NCBI GenBank assembly: GCA_964464635.1 | Contig: CAYXGT010000128.1 | Location: 1-5,177 of the forward strand | Direction: 5' to 3' | DNA length: 5,177 nucleotides | Origin: CAYLMG01 sp964464635 | GTDB lineage: Bacteria > Planctomycetota > Phycisphaerae > Sedimentisphaerales > Anaerobacaceae | Part shown: piece by piece, positions 1-5,143 of the stretch | Position numbering within the stretch: the first letter of the stretch is position 1 | How the letters are laid out: every line of letters starts with the position of its first letter | Translations under genes and position numbers: made by a program | The notes under the pieces: model-generated | Seen by the model: only the letters and a program-made list of their open reading frames with translations | The model's database searches: none | What the model was told of the DNA's origin: nothing

Positions 1-2
1 TG

Positions 3-28
3 TCCACCATAGCTTTAGCGAAGGTGGA
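3..28. repeat. hairpin just upstream of the first gene
   Basis: TCCACC (3-8) pairs with GGTGGA (23-28) around a 14-nt loop. The loop can form a small inner GC/GC stem (12-13 with 18-19) over a TTTA tetraloop. The core TAGCTTTAGCGAAGG resembles, from memory, a short intergenic palindrome dispersed in several environmental bacterial genomes; no search was run. It ends five bases before the Shine-Dalgarno site of the gene at 46, so in the mRNA it would sit directly 5' of the ribosome landing site. No T-tract follows, so it is not a typical terminator. Confidence 0.5.
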
Positions 29-48
29 TTTGAAAGGAGAAAAAAATG
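29..48 (+). promoter_or_regulatory. strong Shine-Dalgarno site for the PEP-CTERM gene
   Basis: TTTGAAAGGAGA (29-40) contains AAAGGAG at 33-39, six bases before the ATG at 46, with an all-A spacer. The same 12-nt string stands at the same distance before the next gene (624-635), and both genes begin ATGAAAAC. This supports the chosen start. Confidence 0.8.
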
Positions 49-594
49 AAAACCAAAGTAATCATAACATTTATTTTAATTTTAATACTGTGCGGGGTAA
101 ATCAGGTACGGGCAGGGATTGTTTACTCAAATTCAATAGTCGAATTCGGAGTTGAATATACCATCCAAACAGATAAAGCTGTTTACAATTTGGGTGAAGA
201 TGTTGAGATGCTTTTCAAAATAACTAATATAAGTGATGAAGAGGTATTAATTTATTGTTCACAAGATCCCGAACTTAATCTTCAGGTAGAAAGTGGTGGA
301 GTACCTATCTGGATGAAAATACAATCGTGGTATTTGTTCTCTCCCGGAATTGAGTTATTGGCTGGTGAATCTGTAGAAATAACTCATACATGGGATATGA
401 AAGATGATTATGAAAATTTGGTAGGACAGGGAATCTATGATGTAGTAGGAGTAATGTATAATGCACCTTGGAACGATTTTAATAAGGGAGAACCTATTCC
501 TACAGAGGTTAAATTGCCCATAACAATTATTCCTGAACCTTCAACATTATTTTTATTAGTCTTGGGCGGACTACTTCTAAGAAAAAAATTGTAA
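46..594 (+). CDS. exported BsuPI-like domain protein with PEP-CTERM tail
   Basis: A small exported protein of 182 residues. Residues 1-23 form a signal peptide: Lys at 2 and 4, an Ile/Leu-rich core, and VRA before a likely cut at Gly24. Residues about 36-160 look like a BsuPI-type immunoglobulin-like beta fold. The visible pattern is Y47-N-L-G-E, then KITNISDEEV (58-67), VPIW (86-89), LLAGESVEITHTW (104-116) and GQGIYDVVGV (127-136), which matches that family's order of tNtsde, vW, L-x-GES and pGxY elements. The C-terminus is a PEP-CTERM sorting signal: PEP at 163-165, a Leu-rich segment, then RKKL. In known systems this tail sends proteins to an exosortase for surface or matrix attachment; no exosortase gene lies in the window. 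BsuPI domains are named after a Bacillus proteinase inhibitor, but inhibition cannot be inferred here. The gene looks more AT-rich than the genes at 2698 and 4122. The strong Shine-Dalgarno site supports the start. It is probably co-transcribed with the gene at 641. Confidence 0.82.
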   Translation: MKTKVIITFILILILCGVNQVRAGIVYSNSIVEFGVEYTIQTDKAVYNLGEDVEMLFKITNISDEEVLIYCSQDPELNLQVESGGVPIWMKIQSWYLFSPGIELLAGESVEITHTWDMKDDYENLVGQGIYDVVGVMYNAPWNDFNKGEPIPTEVKLPITIIPEPSTLFLLVLGGLLLRKKL

Positions 595-623
595 GTCTCT
601 GTCATAATAAATCATAAACTCAT

Positions 624-643
624 TTTGAAAGGAGACAGTTATG
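624..643 (+). promoter_or_regulatory. Shine-Dalgarno site of the GLUG gene, copy of the upstream leader
   Basis: TTTGAAAGGAGA (624-635) is identical to 29-40. AAAGGAG at 628-634 ends six bases before the ATG at 641. The 46-nt gap between the genes (595-640) shows neither a terminator nor a convincing promoter, so translation of both from one transcript is likely. Confidence 0.75.
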
Positions 644-2134
644 AAAACGAAATTGAGTACGATGTATATTTTTGGGGCTGTAATATTTATTTTATCATCC
701 GGTGTGTTTGTTGAAGGCAATGGTTTGGACGGTTATTCAGGTGGTACAGGCGAGCCTGATTACCCGTATCAGATTAGTGACGTTTCACAGCTAAAATACC
801 TTTCTGAGAATTTTTCCGACTGGGATAAATGCTTCGTTCTTACCAATGATATAGAAATCCCACCGGGCTTGACTTTAAACCCTATCGGTTACACGTGGGA
901 TAAATTTACGGGCAGCTTTGACGGAAAAGGACATATTATAAAAGGACTAAGAGATATGGGTTGTTATAGTCCTTATTGTTCAAGAAACGGTTTGTTCGGC
1001 TTTACAGATCCGACTGCCAAAATCAGTAATCTCGGCCTTACTTGTGCAAATGTGGTTTACTATAATCGAAATATGCACAGGGTTGGTCTTCTTGTGGGAA
1101 GGAACAGAGGAACAATAACAAACTGTTATTCGACTGGTTTATTGACCGTAGAAGGTGCATATGATCTTGGAGGATTGGTAGGTTTTAACGAAGGTACAAT
1201 AAACAATTGCTACTCGAATACTTCTGTTTCAAGCACAAAAGGAGAGGGAGGATTTGGTGGGCTTGTAGGTTCAAACAATGGTACAATAACCAACTGCTAT
1301 TCGGCTGGTGTTGTTTCCGTTTCAGATGGGTGGGGTTGGGATCTTGGAGGACTAGTTGGGGCGAATAGTGGTTCAATAAGCAATTGTTGTTCATGTGCTA
1401 CTGTCTCAGTTTCAGGTGAATCAGGTATGTATCTCGGCGGATTAGCGGGTTCGAACAGTGGTACAATAGAAGATTGCTACTCGAGCGGTAATGTTTGGGG
1501 TTCAGAGGGATTTGAATACACTGGTATCACTGGTATGTCACTTTTCGGCGGTTTGGTTGGTGAAAACACAGGAGAAATAGCTAACTGCTATTCAAGGGGT
1601 TCTGTTTCCAGTTCGGCGTACTATTCATGGTATCTGGGCGGTCTGGTTGGTTCTAACTTCGGTCCAATAACCAATTGCTACTCGATAGGTTCTGTATCAG
1701 GCAAAGGAGAGTATGTTTGGTATCTTGGAGGTCTTGTCGGGCAAAACAACAGTGGTGATACAATAAGCAACTGTTACTCAAACGGAGCTGTTGCAGCAGA
1801 CGGAAACTCGGTAGATTATATCGGCGGTCTGGTTGGAGATAGCCTAAATGATCTTGTGGAAAATTCTTTCTGGGATATTCAAACAAGTGGTCAGTCTTCT
1901 AGCGCTGGCGGGACAGGTTTGGATACGAATCGGATGAAGTTCTTTCTTTCCTTTTATGGAGCCGGATGGGACTTTAACGAAATATGGCGGATTGAAAATG
2001 AGCTGTCTTATCCTTATCTGAATATTAGAGCTGGATTAGAACCACAAATTGCCGGTGACATAGATTTTGATAGAGACGTGGATTTCTATGACTTTGCAAT
2101 GCTGGCTGACAACTGGCTTGTGGGAACGGAATAA
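641..2134 (+). CDS. secreted GLUG-repeat protein with truncated dockerin-like C-terminus
   Basis: A secreted repeat protein of 497 residues. Residues 1 to about 26 are a signal peptide with an Ile/Phe-rich core. Residues 33-95 carry the usual lead-in of such proteins: SGGTGEPDYPYQI, then FVLTNDIEIP and GSFDGKGHII. Residues 148-394 are eight GLUG units of 29-37 residues, each with a GGLVGxNxGxIxNCYS core; a degenerate unit precedes them. A terminal unit at 395-433 has FWDIQTSGQ and AGGTG. Residues 473-484 form one EF-hand-like loop with Asp at 473, 475, 477, 481 and 484, followed by LADNWL, as in type I dockerin repeats. The frame then ends in VGTE. Dockerin modules normally have two such loops, and the second is found out of frame at 2139-2225, so the C-terminus is probably frameshifted. 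GLUG repeats occur in adhesins, secreted proteases and many planctomycete surface proteins; they are predicted to stack as a beta-solenoid. The binding partner is unknown, and no cohesin gene is visible here. Confidence 0.85.
   Translation: MKTKLSTMYIFGAVIFILSSGVFVEGNGLDGYSGGTGEPDYPYQISDVSQLKYLSENFSDWDKCFVLTNDIEIPPGLTLNPIGYTWDKFTGSFDGKGHIIKGLRDMGCYSPYCSRNGLFGFTDPTAKISNLGLTCANVVYYNRNMHRVGLLVGRNRGTITNCYSTGLLTVEGAYDLGGLVGFNEGTINNCYSNTSVSSTKGEGGFGGLVGSNNGTITNCYSAGVVSVSDGWGWDLGGLVGANSGSISNCCSCATVSVSGESGMYLGGLAGSNSGTIEDCYSSGNVWGSEGFEYTGITGMSLFGGLVGENTGEIANCYSRGSVSSSAYYSWYLGGLVGSNFGPITNCYSIGSVSGKGEYVWYLGGLVGQNNSGDTISNCYSNGAVAADGNSVDYIGGLVGDSLNDLVENSFWDIQTSGQSSSAGGTGLDTNRMKFFLSFYGAGWDFNEIWRIENELSYPYLNIRAGLEPQIAGDIDFDRDVDFYDFAMLADNWLVGTE
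1082..1822 (+). repeat. eight-unit GLUG coding repeat
   Basis: Eight consecutive coding units of 87-111 nt begin at residues 148, 177, 206, 236, 266, 303, 333 and 363. All keep a GGL-x-G turn (VGLLVG in the first) and a Cys in NCYS or a close variant. The NCYS codons vary from unit to unit (AACTGTTATTCG, AATTGCTACTCG, AACTGCTATTCA and others), so the protein repeat is old and purified by selection rather than a fresh DNA expansion. Unit 4 departs from the rest with NCCSC (248-252). Unit 5 has a seven-residue insertion near GITGMSLF. Confidence 0.85.
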
Positions 2135-2138
2135 GAAT

Positions 2139-2225
2139 ATGAATCTCGACATAAATAAAACTATATGCCCCGTTGACTTGGAGCTTTTTATTGAAGACTG
2201 GCTGCAAACAGCAAGCTGGTACTAA
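2139..2225 (+). pseudogene. out-of-frame second dockerin repeat of the GLUG protein
   Basis: This 28-residue stretch lies in the +1 frame, four bases after the stop of the GLUG gene. It reads MNLDINKTICPVDLELF and then IEDWL before ending TASWY. The loop N-x-D-x-N-x-T-I-C-P-V-D matches an EF-hand loop, with ligand-type residues at positions 1, 3, 5 and 12, and IEDWL mirrors ADNWL at the end of the first repeat. Dockerins carry two loops in tandem, so this is best read as the lost 3' end of the upstream gene, separated by one extra base (or two missing ones) around 2120-2138. The +1 frame is also open upstream through that interval. No Shine-Dalgarno site precedes the ATG, so independent translation is unlikely, although stop-restart coupling over four bases is conceivable. 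A base-calling error would look the same. Confidence 0.75.
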
Positions 2226-2609
2226 TCATTGGGATTGAGCAACTTACAAAAGCCGTGAAGAATAATTTATTAAGATACTTAAATAGCTACTGAACAGCTT
2301 CGATTGAAAGCTCGCTGTATCTCTGTAAACTCTGCGCCTAAAAATTTATTAAATCTATCCCGTTATCCTGTCTGAAATCTTGCGGCCATGTATGTTGACA
2401 TCAGCAATGGTTAATATATCCGTCTCAAAGTTCAACTTCCTTAAAAACGTTTCTATTTACTGCTAAAATACTAAAAACTGATTTTCGGTGCTTCAGAGCA
2501 CAGGCTTATCTGAATTGCTGATAATGTCTATATTTACATTTACAGCTATTTGTATATGGCCTATATAGCCAGTATATTGCTAAAATAGGCATTTATCTTG
2601 TTTTTTTGG
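2226..2609. other. AT-rich intergenic stretch without a gene
   Basis: No open frame with a plausible start, no tRNA and no recognised riboswitch is seen. Small structures are present: a weak AGCTT/AAGCT pair at 2296-2312, a 5-bp hairpin GTGCT-TCAG-AGCAC at 2488-2501, and TTATC/GATAA arms at 2506-2524. TGCTAAAATA occurs twice (2461-2470 and 2578-2587). None is followed by a T-run typical of an intrinsic terminator, so the end of the upstream transcript is not defined. The string CTCTGTAAACTCTGCG at 2323-2338 looks like a decayed dispersed repeat, but this is only an impression. Confidence 0.5.
2553..2576. repeat. imperfect hairpin upstream of the coiled-coil gene's promoter
   Basis: TATATGGC (2553-2560) pairs with GCCA-g-TATA (2568-2576), leaving one bulged G at 2572 and a seven-base loop. 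The centre, CTATATAG (2561-2568), is itself a perfect palindrome. It lies about 35 bases upstream of the predicted -35 box, a position that could suit a regulator site. A T-run (2601-2607) follows only after 24 bases, which is too far for a classical terminator. Confidence 0.4.
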
Positions 2610-2643
2610 TTGACTTTGACAGGCCTTTCGACGATAATAATAT
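2610..2643 (+). promoter_or_regulatory. sigma70-type promoter of the coiled-coil/BRCT-like gene
   Basis: TTGACT (2610-2615) and GATAAT (2633-2638) are spaced by 17 bases, one mismatch each from the consensus. An overlapping register gives a perfect TTGACA (2616-2621) with TAATAT (2638-2643) at 16 bases. Either would start transcription near 2645-2650, leaving a leader of about 50 nt before the ATG at 2698. The two staggered registers make it unclear which one is used. Confidence 0.6.
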
Positions 2644-2683
2644 GGTCTAAAAACCTTAATATGGTTGAATTTTAAGTATTTCT

Positions 2684-2689
2684 AAGGAG
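2684..2689 (+). promoter_or_regulatory. Shine-Dalgarno site of the coiled-coil gene
   Basis: AAGGAG lies eight bases before the ATG at 2698 and fixes this start: the residues that follow are a short basic stretch and then the membrane helix. Confidence 0.75.
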
Positions 2690-2697
2690 TTTGTACT

Positions 2698-4125
2698 ATG
2701 GTGGCAGCCAAAAGGCAGCAAACCAGCACTGTATTATACACCCTGATTACGTTCATCGCCCTTTTTATAATATCGACCACCTTTGCAGTCGTTTTTTATG
2801 TCAAATATGAGGAGCAAAGGAAGGTCGCGGTTGAAGCAAAAGCCAGCCTCGACAGTGTTGCAAGCGAAGCCCAGATGCGAAAAGGTCTAATGCAGATAGT
2901 GGGCTCGATTCCCCCCCGTACAAGCGGACTTCAGGTAATGGTCGAGCTTCTTGACAAGTTAGTAACAACAATAACAGGCGGCCCCGTATCGGACATATCA
3001 GCCGAGCTTAAAGTCGAAAATGTAAAGAACAAGGTTAGTGACACGCTTAGACCTCTTTACGACAGCCAACTCGACATCTCTTTCAACGACCCCAACTCAA
3101 CCGGACTCGTCCGAATCATCGATTTAATCAGGTCCCGGCTTGAAAACATCCAAAGCAGCTTACTTGATTTGCAGGACAGGTACACACAGCTTAATAATCA
3201 ATACGATGACGCAATAATAACTTTTTCTCAAACGGAACAGAGATTAAATTCAAAAGTAGAACAATACAAGCAGCTGTCTGATGAAACGCTCGCTAAATAC
3301 ACCGACCTCGAGGACCTGTTCCGTCAAACCGCGGAGCAGCAGGTTCAAAATCTTAGAAATGACCTTGCATCCGCAAGGACGGGAAATGAAAACCTAAGGG
3401 ATGAGCTTCTGAAAAAAGACGCTGAGCTTGAATTGACAAAACAGATGATGAAACGTGCGCAGGCCGAAATCGAAAGCATAAAGCCCCTGCCAGACAGCAA
3501 CGCCCCCGCTTACGTCGCAGACGGTAAAATAATCCTGGTGGATACGCAGACAGGCATAGTGCATATAAATATCGGCAGCAACGACAAAGTATACCGCGGC
3601 TTGACTTTCGCTGTTTATGACAAGAATCTTCCCATTCCAAAAACCGGCGAAGGCAAAGCCGAAATCGAGGTCTTCGACGTCGGCCAGACGATTTCAGCGG
3701 CCAGAATCACGACCGCAATCGACCCCAGAAATCCAATCATTCAGGACGACCTCATAGCAAACCTCATCTGGGCTACTAAAACAGTCAACACGTTTGTTGT
3801 CGCCGGCGATTTCGAATACGGCGACGAAGACAAAATAAAAGAGCTGATTGGAAAATGGGGCGGCAAAGTTGACCAGGGCATTACTATTGAAACAGATTAC
3901 GTCGTTCTGGGCCGGCCGCCGAGAGTCGAATCCAGACCAAGCGCTGAAGATATGGGAATTTATCCGACCGCACTCGAGAAATACGAGAAATCGAAAAAAA
4001 GATACGAAGAATACCAAAAGATAATGACGCAGGCCCAGGCATTATCAATCCCCATCTTCAACACCGATAGATTCCTTTACTTTACCGGCTACAAGGAAAA
4101 GGCAGGCAGGCCCGGAGCATTCTAA
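2698..4125 (+). CDS. membrane-anchored coiled-coil protein with BRCT-like C-terminus
   Basis: I do not recognise a named gene. The protein has 475 residues. A short basic start (K5, R6) is followed by one transmembrane helix at about 13-35, so the bulk probably lies on one side of the membrane, anchored by the N-terminus. Charged heptad-like stretches suggest coiled coil at about 36-62 and 140-262. Residues 273-340 look like a small beta domain: GKIILVD, IVHINIGSNDKVYRGLTFAVY, then AEIEVFDVG. Residues 365-463 fit a BRCT-like fold: a FVVAGDF strand, helix KIKELIGKWGGKV (379-391) with the typical Gly-Gly turn, TDYVVLG (399-405), a charged insertion of about 40 residues, and ALSIPIFNTDRFLYF (448-462) matching the last BRCT strand and helix. 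Similar hypothetical proteins occur, to my recollection, in Phycisphaerae. BRCT domains usually act in DNA repair complexes and NAD-dependent ligases, so a membrane-tethered one is unexpected and its role is unknown. It has its own promoter and converges with nnrE, overlapping at the stop codons. Confidence 0.8.
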   Translation: MVAAKRQQTSTVLYTLITFIALFIISTTFAVVFYVKYEEQRKVAVEAKASLDSVASEAQMRKGLMQIVGSIPPRTSGLQVMVELLDKLVTTITGGPVSDISAELKVENVKNKVSDTLRPLYDSQLDISFNDPNSTGLVRIIDLIRSRLENIQSSLLDLQDRYTQLNNQYDDAIITFSQTEQRLNSKVEQYKQLSDETLAKYTDLEDLFRQTAEQQVQNLRNDLASARTGNENLRDELLKKDAELELTKQMMKRAQAEIESIKPLPDSNAPAYVADGKIILVDTQTGIVHINIGSNDKVYRGLTFAVYDKNLPIPKTGEGKAEIEVFDVGQTISAARITTAIDPRNPIIQDDLIANLIWATKTVNTFVVAGDFEYGDEDKIKELIGKWGGKVDQGITIETDYVVLGRPPRVESRPSAEDMGIYPTALEKYEKSKKRYEEYQKIMTQAQALSIPIFNTDRFLYFTGYKEKAGRPGAF

Positions 4126-4826
4126 CTATTGCATCTGCCGGAAGGGTCAACGCCTACCGAGGCAATAAAAATTCTGCCTGTATATTTCAGTGCATCCGTA
4201 TTTTTAAAGCCGGCCTTCACAGCAACAAAAGTAACTGTATAAGCAGCCCTGACAGCAGCACTGAGCGGCTGGCCCTTATCACAATCCAGGCCTGAAGGAA
4301 TATCAACCGCCAGAACAGCCAATCCTAAATCATTAATTGCATTTATAAGCCGCTGGTATTTTTCGCTCAGTAAACCCTGTAAACCGGTTCCGAATAACGC
4401 GTCAACAAGCATATCCGCACCGGCGGTAAAATCCTTAACAGTCTGCTCTATGTCAGGCTTATCTAAATTAAGCTGTTCTATCGGTTGGCCCAGCTTCTGC
4501 AAAATATCGAGATTTATTTTCGCATCGCCTTTGACCCTGCTGCGTTCGCCGCATAAAACGACGGTAACCTTGAAACCGGCATTAAATAAGTGTCTCGCAA
4601 TAACGTAACCGTCGCCGCCGTTATTGCCCCTGCCGCAGAAGATGCAGACTTTCGGTTTTTCGATGTCCGCGAGCTTTTCTTTTATAAGCTCTGCGCAGCT
4701 TCTGCCTGCATTTTCCATTAAAACGACGCCCTGGATACCGAGCTCTTTTATCGCCCAGGCATCAAAGCTGCGAACCTCGTCACGGGTCATAACAACCTGA
4801 TTTTTATTCGGCTCATATTTTTCCAT
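4122..4826 (-). CDS. nnrE: NAD(P)H-hydrate epimerase (YjeF N-terminal family)
   Basis: This cytosolic repair enzyme of 234 residues interconverts the R and S epimers of NADHX and NADPHX, the hydrated forms of damaged NAD(P)H, so that the ADP/ATP-dependent dehydratase (NnrD) can restore them. Family hallmarks appear in order: GVVLMENAGR (33-42), the glycine-rich CGRGNNGGDGYVIARHL (64-80), DALFGTGLQG (142-151), VDIPSGLD (174-181) and TFVAVKAGF (199-207). The length fits the epimerase domain alone; many bacteria have it fused to the dehydratase, and no dehydratase is seen in this window. The start is not certain. ATG at 4824-4826 has a weak AGG five bases upstream. An internal ATG at 4788-4790 (residue 13, MTRDEVRSFD) matches the usual family N-terminus better and has a similar AGG spacing. 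The 3' end converges with the coiled-coil gene, the TAG (4122-4124) overlapping its TAA (4123-4125), with no terminator between them. Confidence 0.93.
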   Translation of the reverse strand: MEKYEPNKNQVVMTRDEVRSFDAWAIKELGIQGVVLMENAGRSCAELIKEKLADIEKPKVCIFCGRGNNGGDGYVIARHLFNAGFKVTVVLCGERSRVKGDAKINLDILQKLGQPIEQLNLDKPDIEQTVKDFTAGADMLVDALFGTGLQGLLSEKYQRLINAINDLGLAVLAVDIPSGLDCDKGQPLSAAVRAAYTVTFVAVKAGFKNTDALKYTGRIFIASVGVDPSGRCNS

Positions 4827-4834
4827 AATGACCT

Positions 4835-4865
4835 ATTATATATTTTGAAATTACGATTTTAGCAA
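4835..4865 (-). promoter_or_regulatory. possible nnrE promoter
   Basis: On the minus strand a perfect TATAAT lies at 4835-4840, with a poor TTGCTA -35 candidate at 4860-4865 and a 19-base spacer. If used, transcription would start about two bases before the ATG at 4826. That would give a nearly leaderless mRNA, or favour the internal start at 4788-4790. The region is AT-rich, so the match could be chance. Confidence 0.3.
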
Positions 4866-4872
4866 GCCATTT

Positions 4873-4936
4873 CGAAGCCAATTTGAGGAAAAACAAAGCC
4901 AATATCGATGAAAACGAAGCCAATTTTGGTCTAAAA
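4873..4936. repeat. three 21-nt tandem units upstream of nnrE
   Basis: Three units start with C(G/A)AAGCCAAT at 4873, 4894 and 4915, with a 21-base step and an A-rich tail in each. A partial unit, GCAAGCCAT, precedes them. Read on the + strand, the units give a seven-residue pattern (EANLRKN, KANIDEN, EANFGLK). On the minus strand they give LA-led heptads. The open frames on either strand (4883-5107 + and 4813-5088 -) follow from this periodicity and are not called as genes. Confidence 0.7.
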
Positions 4937-4959
4937 TTGGGTTTGAATTGGCTTTGTTT
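4891..4959. repeat. nested inverted repeat upstream of nnrE
   Basis: AAACAAAGCCAAT (4891-4903) is the exact reverse complement of ATTGGCTTTGTTT (4947-4959), a 13-bp perfect stem. Inside it, CCAATTTT (4920-4927) and AAAATTGG (4933-4940) form a second perfect 8-bp stem with a five-base loop, GGTCT. The outer left arm is the second 21-nt unit, so the right side is an inverted copy of the same unit. Related sequence continues rightward to about 4990 (TTTTTGGCTAATCC). Confidence 0.75.
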
Positions 4960-5044
4960 GGGTTTGTTTTTTTGTTCGTTTTTGGCTAATCCGACAGGGC
5001 GTACATTTACATATCTGGTTATATTGCAAGCACTTAGCGATGAC

Positions 5045-5065
5045 CCACGGGCGCCAAATCCGTGG
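5045..5065. repeat. GC-rich hairpin
   Basis: CCACGG (5045-5050) and CCGTGG (5060-5065) pair around a nine-base loop, GCGCCAAAT. It stands out as a GC-rich patch in AT-rich DNA and has no T-run on either side. It may be part of the same dispersed repeat island. Confidence 0.5.
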
Positions 5066-5101
5066 TACGAATTAGCTTTGTTTTGCAAAAAAAGGTTCGA
5101 T

Positions 5102-5129
5102 TTGTAGAGCTCTCTCGACAGTTGTAGAG
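5102..5129. repeat. short direct repeat TTGTAGAG
   Basis: TTGTAGAG occurs at 5102-5109 and again at 5122-5129, 20 bases apart. The first copy leads into the palindrome AGAGCTCT (5106-5113). The second runs into AGGTGGATTT, also present at 22-31 beside the first gene's leader. Function is unknown. Confidence 0.35.
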
Positions 5130-5143
5130 GTGGATTTTGAGAG

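Noticed and set aside
1185..1394. Minus-strand frames inside the GLUG gene (also 1653-1886 and 2025-2207)
   Set aside because: They are antisense to a well-supported repeat protein and lack start signals; their openness follows from the repeated codons.
1082..1822. Coding repeats as an assembly artefact or CRISPR-like array
   Set aside because: Units differ in synonymous codons and length and keep one reading frame with a known protein motif.
2132..2141. Programmed +1 frameshift at GAA-TAA
   Set aside because: There is no internal Shine-Dalgarno-like stimulator or known slippery codon as in prfB; a simple indel is the plainer reading.
2395..2420. TTGACA at 2395-2400 as a second promoter
   Set aside because: The AT-rich hexamers after it are only 11 or 14 bases away, outside the usual spacing.
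2488..2501. GTGCT-TCAG-AGCAC as a terminator of the GLUG gene
   Set aside because: The stem has only five pairs and no T-run follows.
3353..4017. Two minus-strand frames inside the coiled-coil gene (3353-3640 and 3694-4017)
   Set aside because: Shadows of a well-supported gene, with no family signal.
4129..4166. ATTGC/GCAAT and GCCT/AGGC pairs as a bidirectional terminator between the convergent genes
   Set aside because: Stems are short, lie within nnrE coding sequence and lack T-runs in the right orientation.
4813..5088. Minus-strand open frame of 91 residues upstream of and overlapping nnrE
   Set aside because: It covers the 21-nt and inverted repeats, overlaps the nnrE start, matches no family and has heptad content explained by the repeat period.
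4883..5107. Plus-strand open frame of 74 residues
   Set aside because: Same repeat island read on the other strand; no Shine-Dalgarno site and no recognisable domain.
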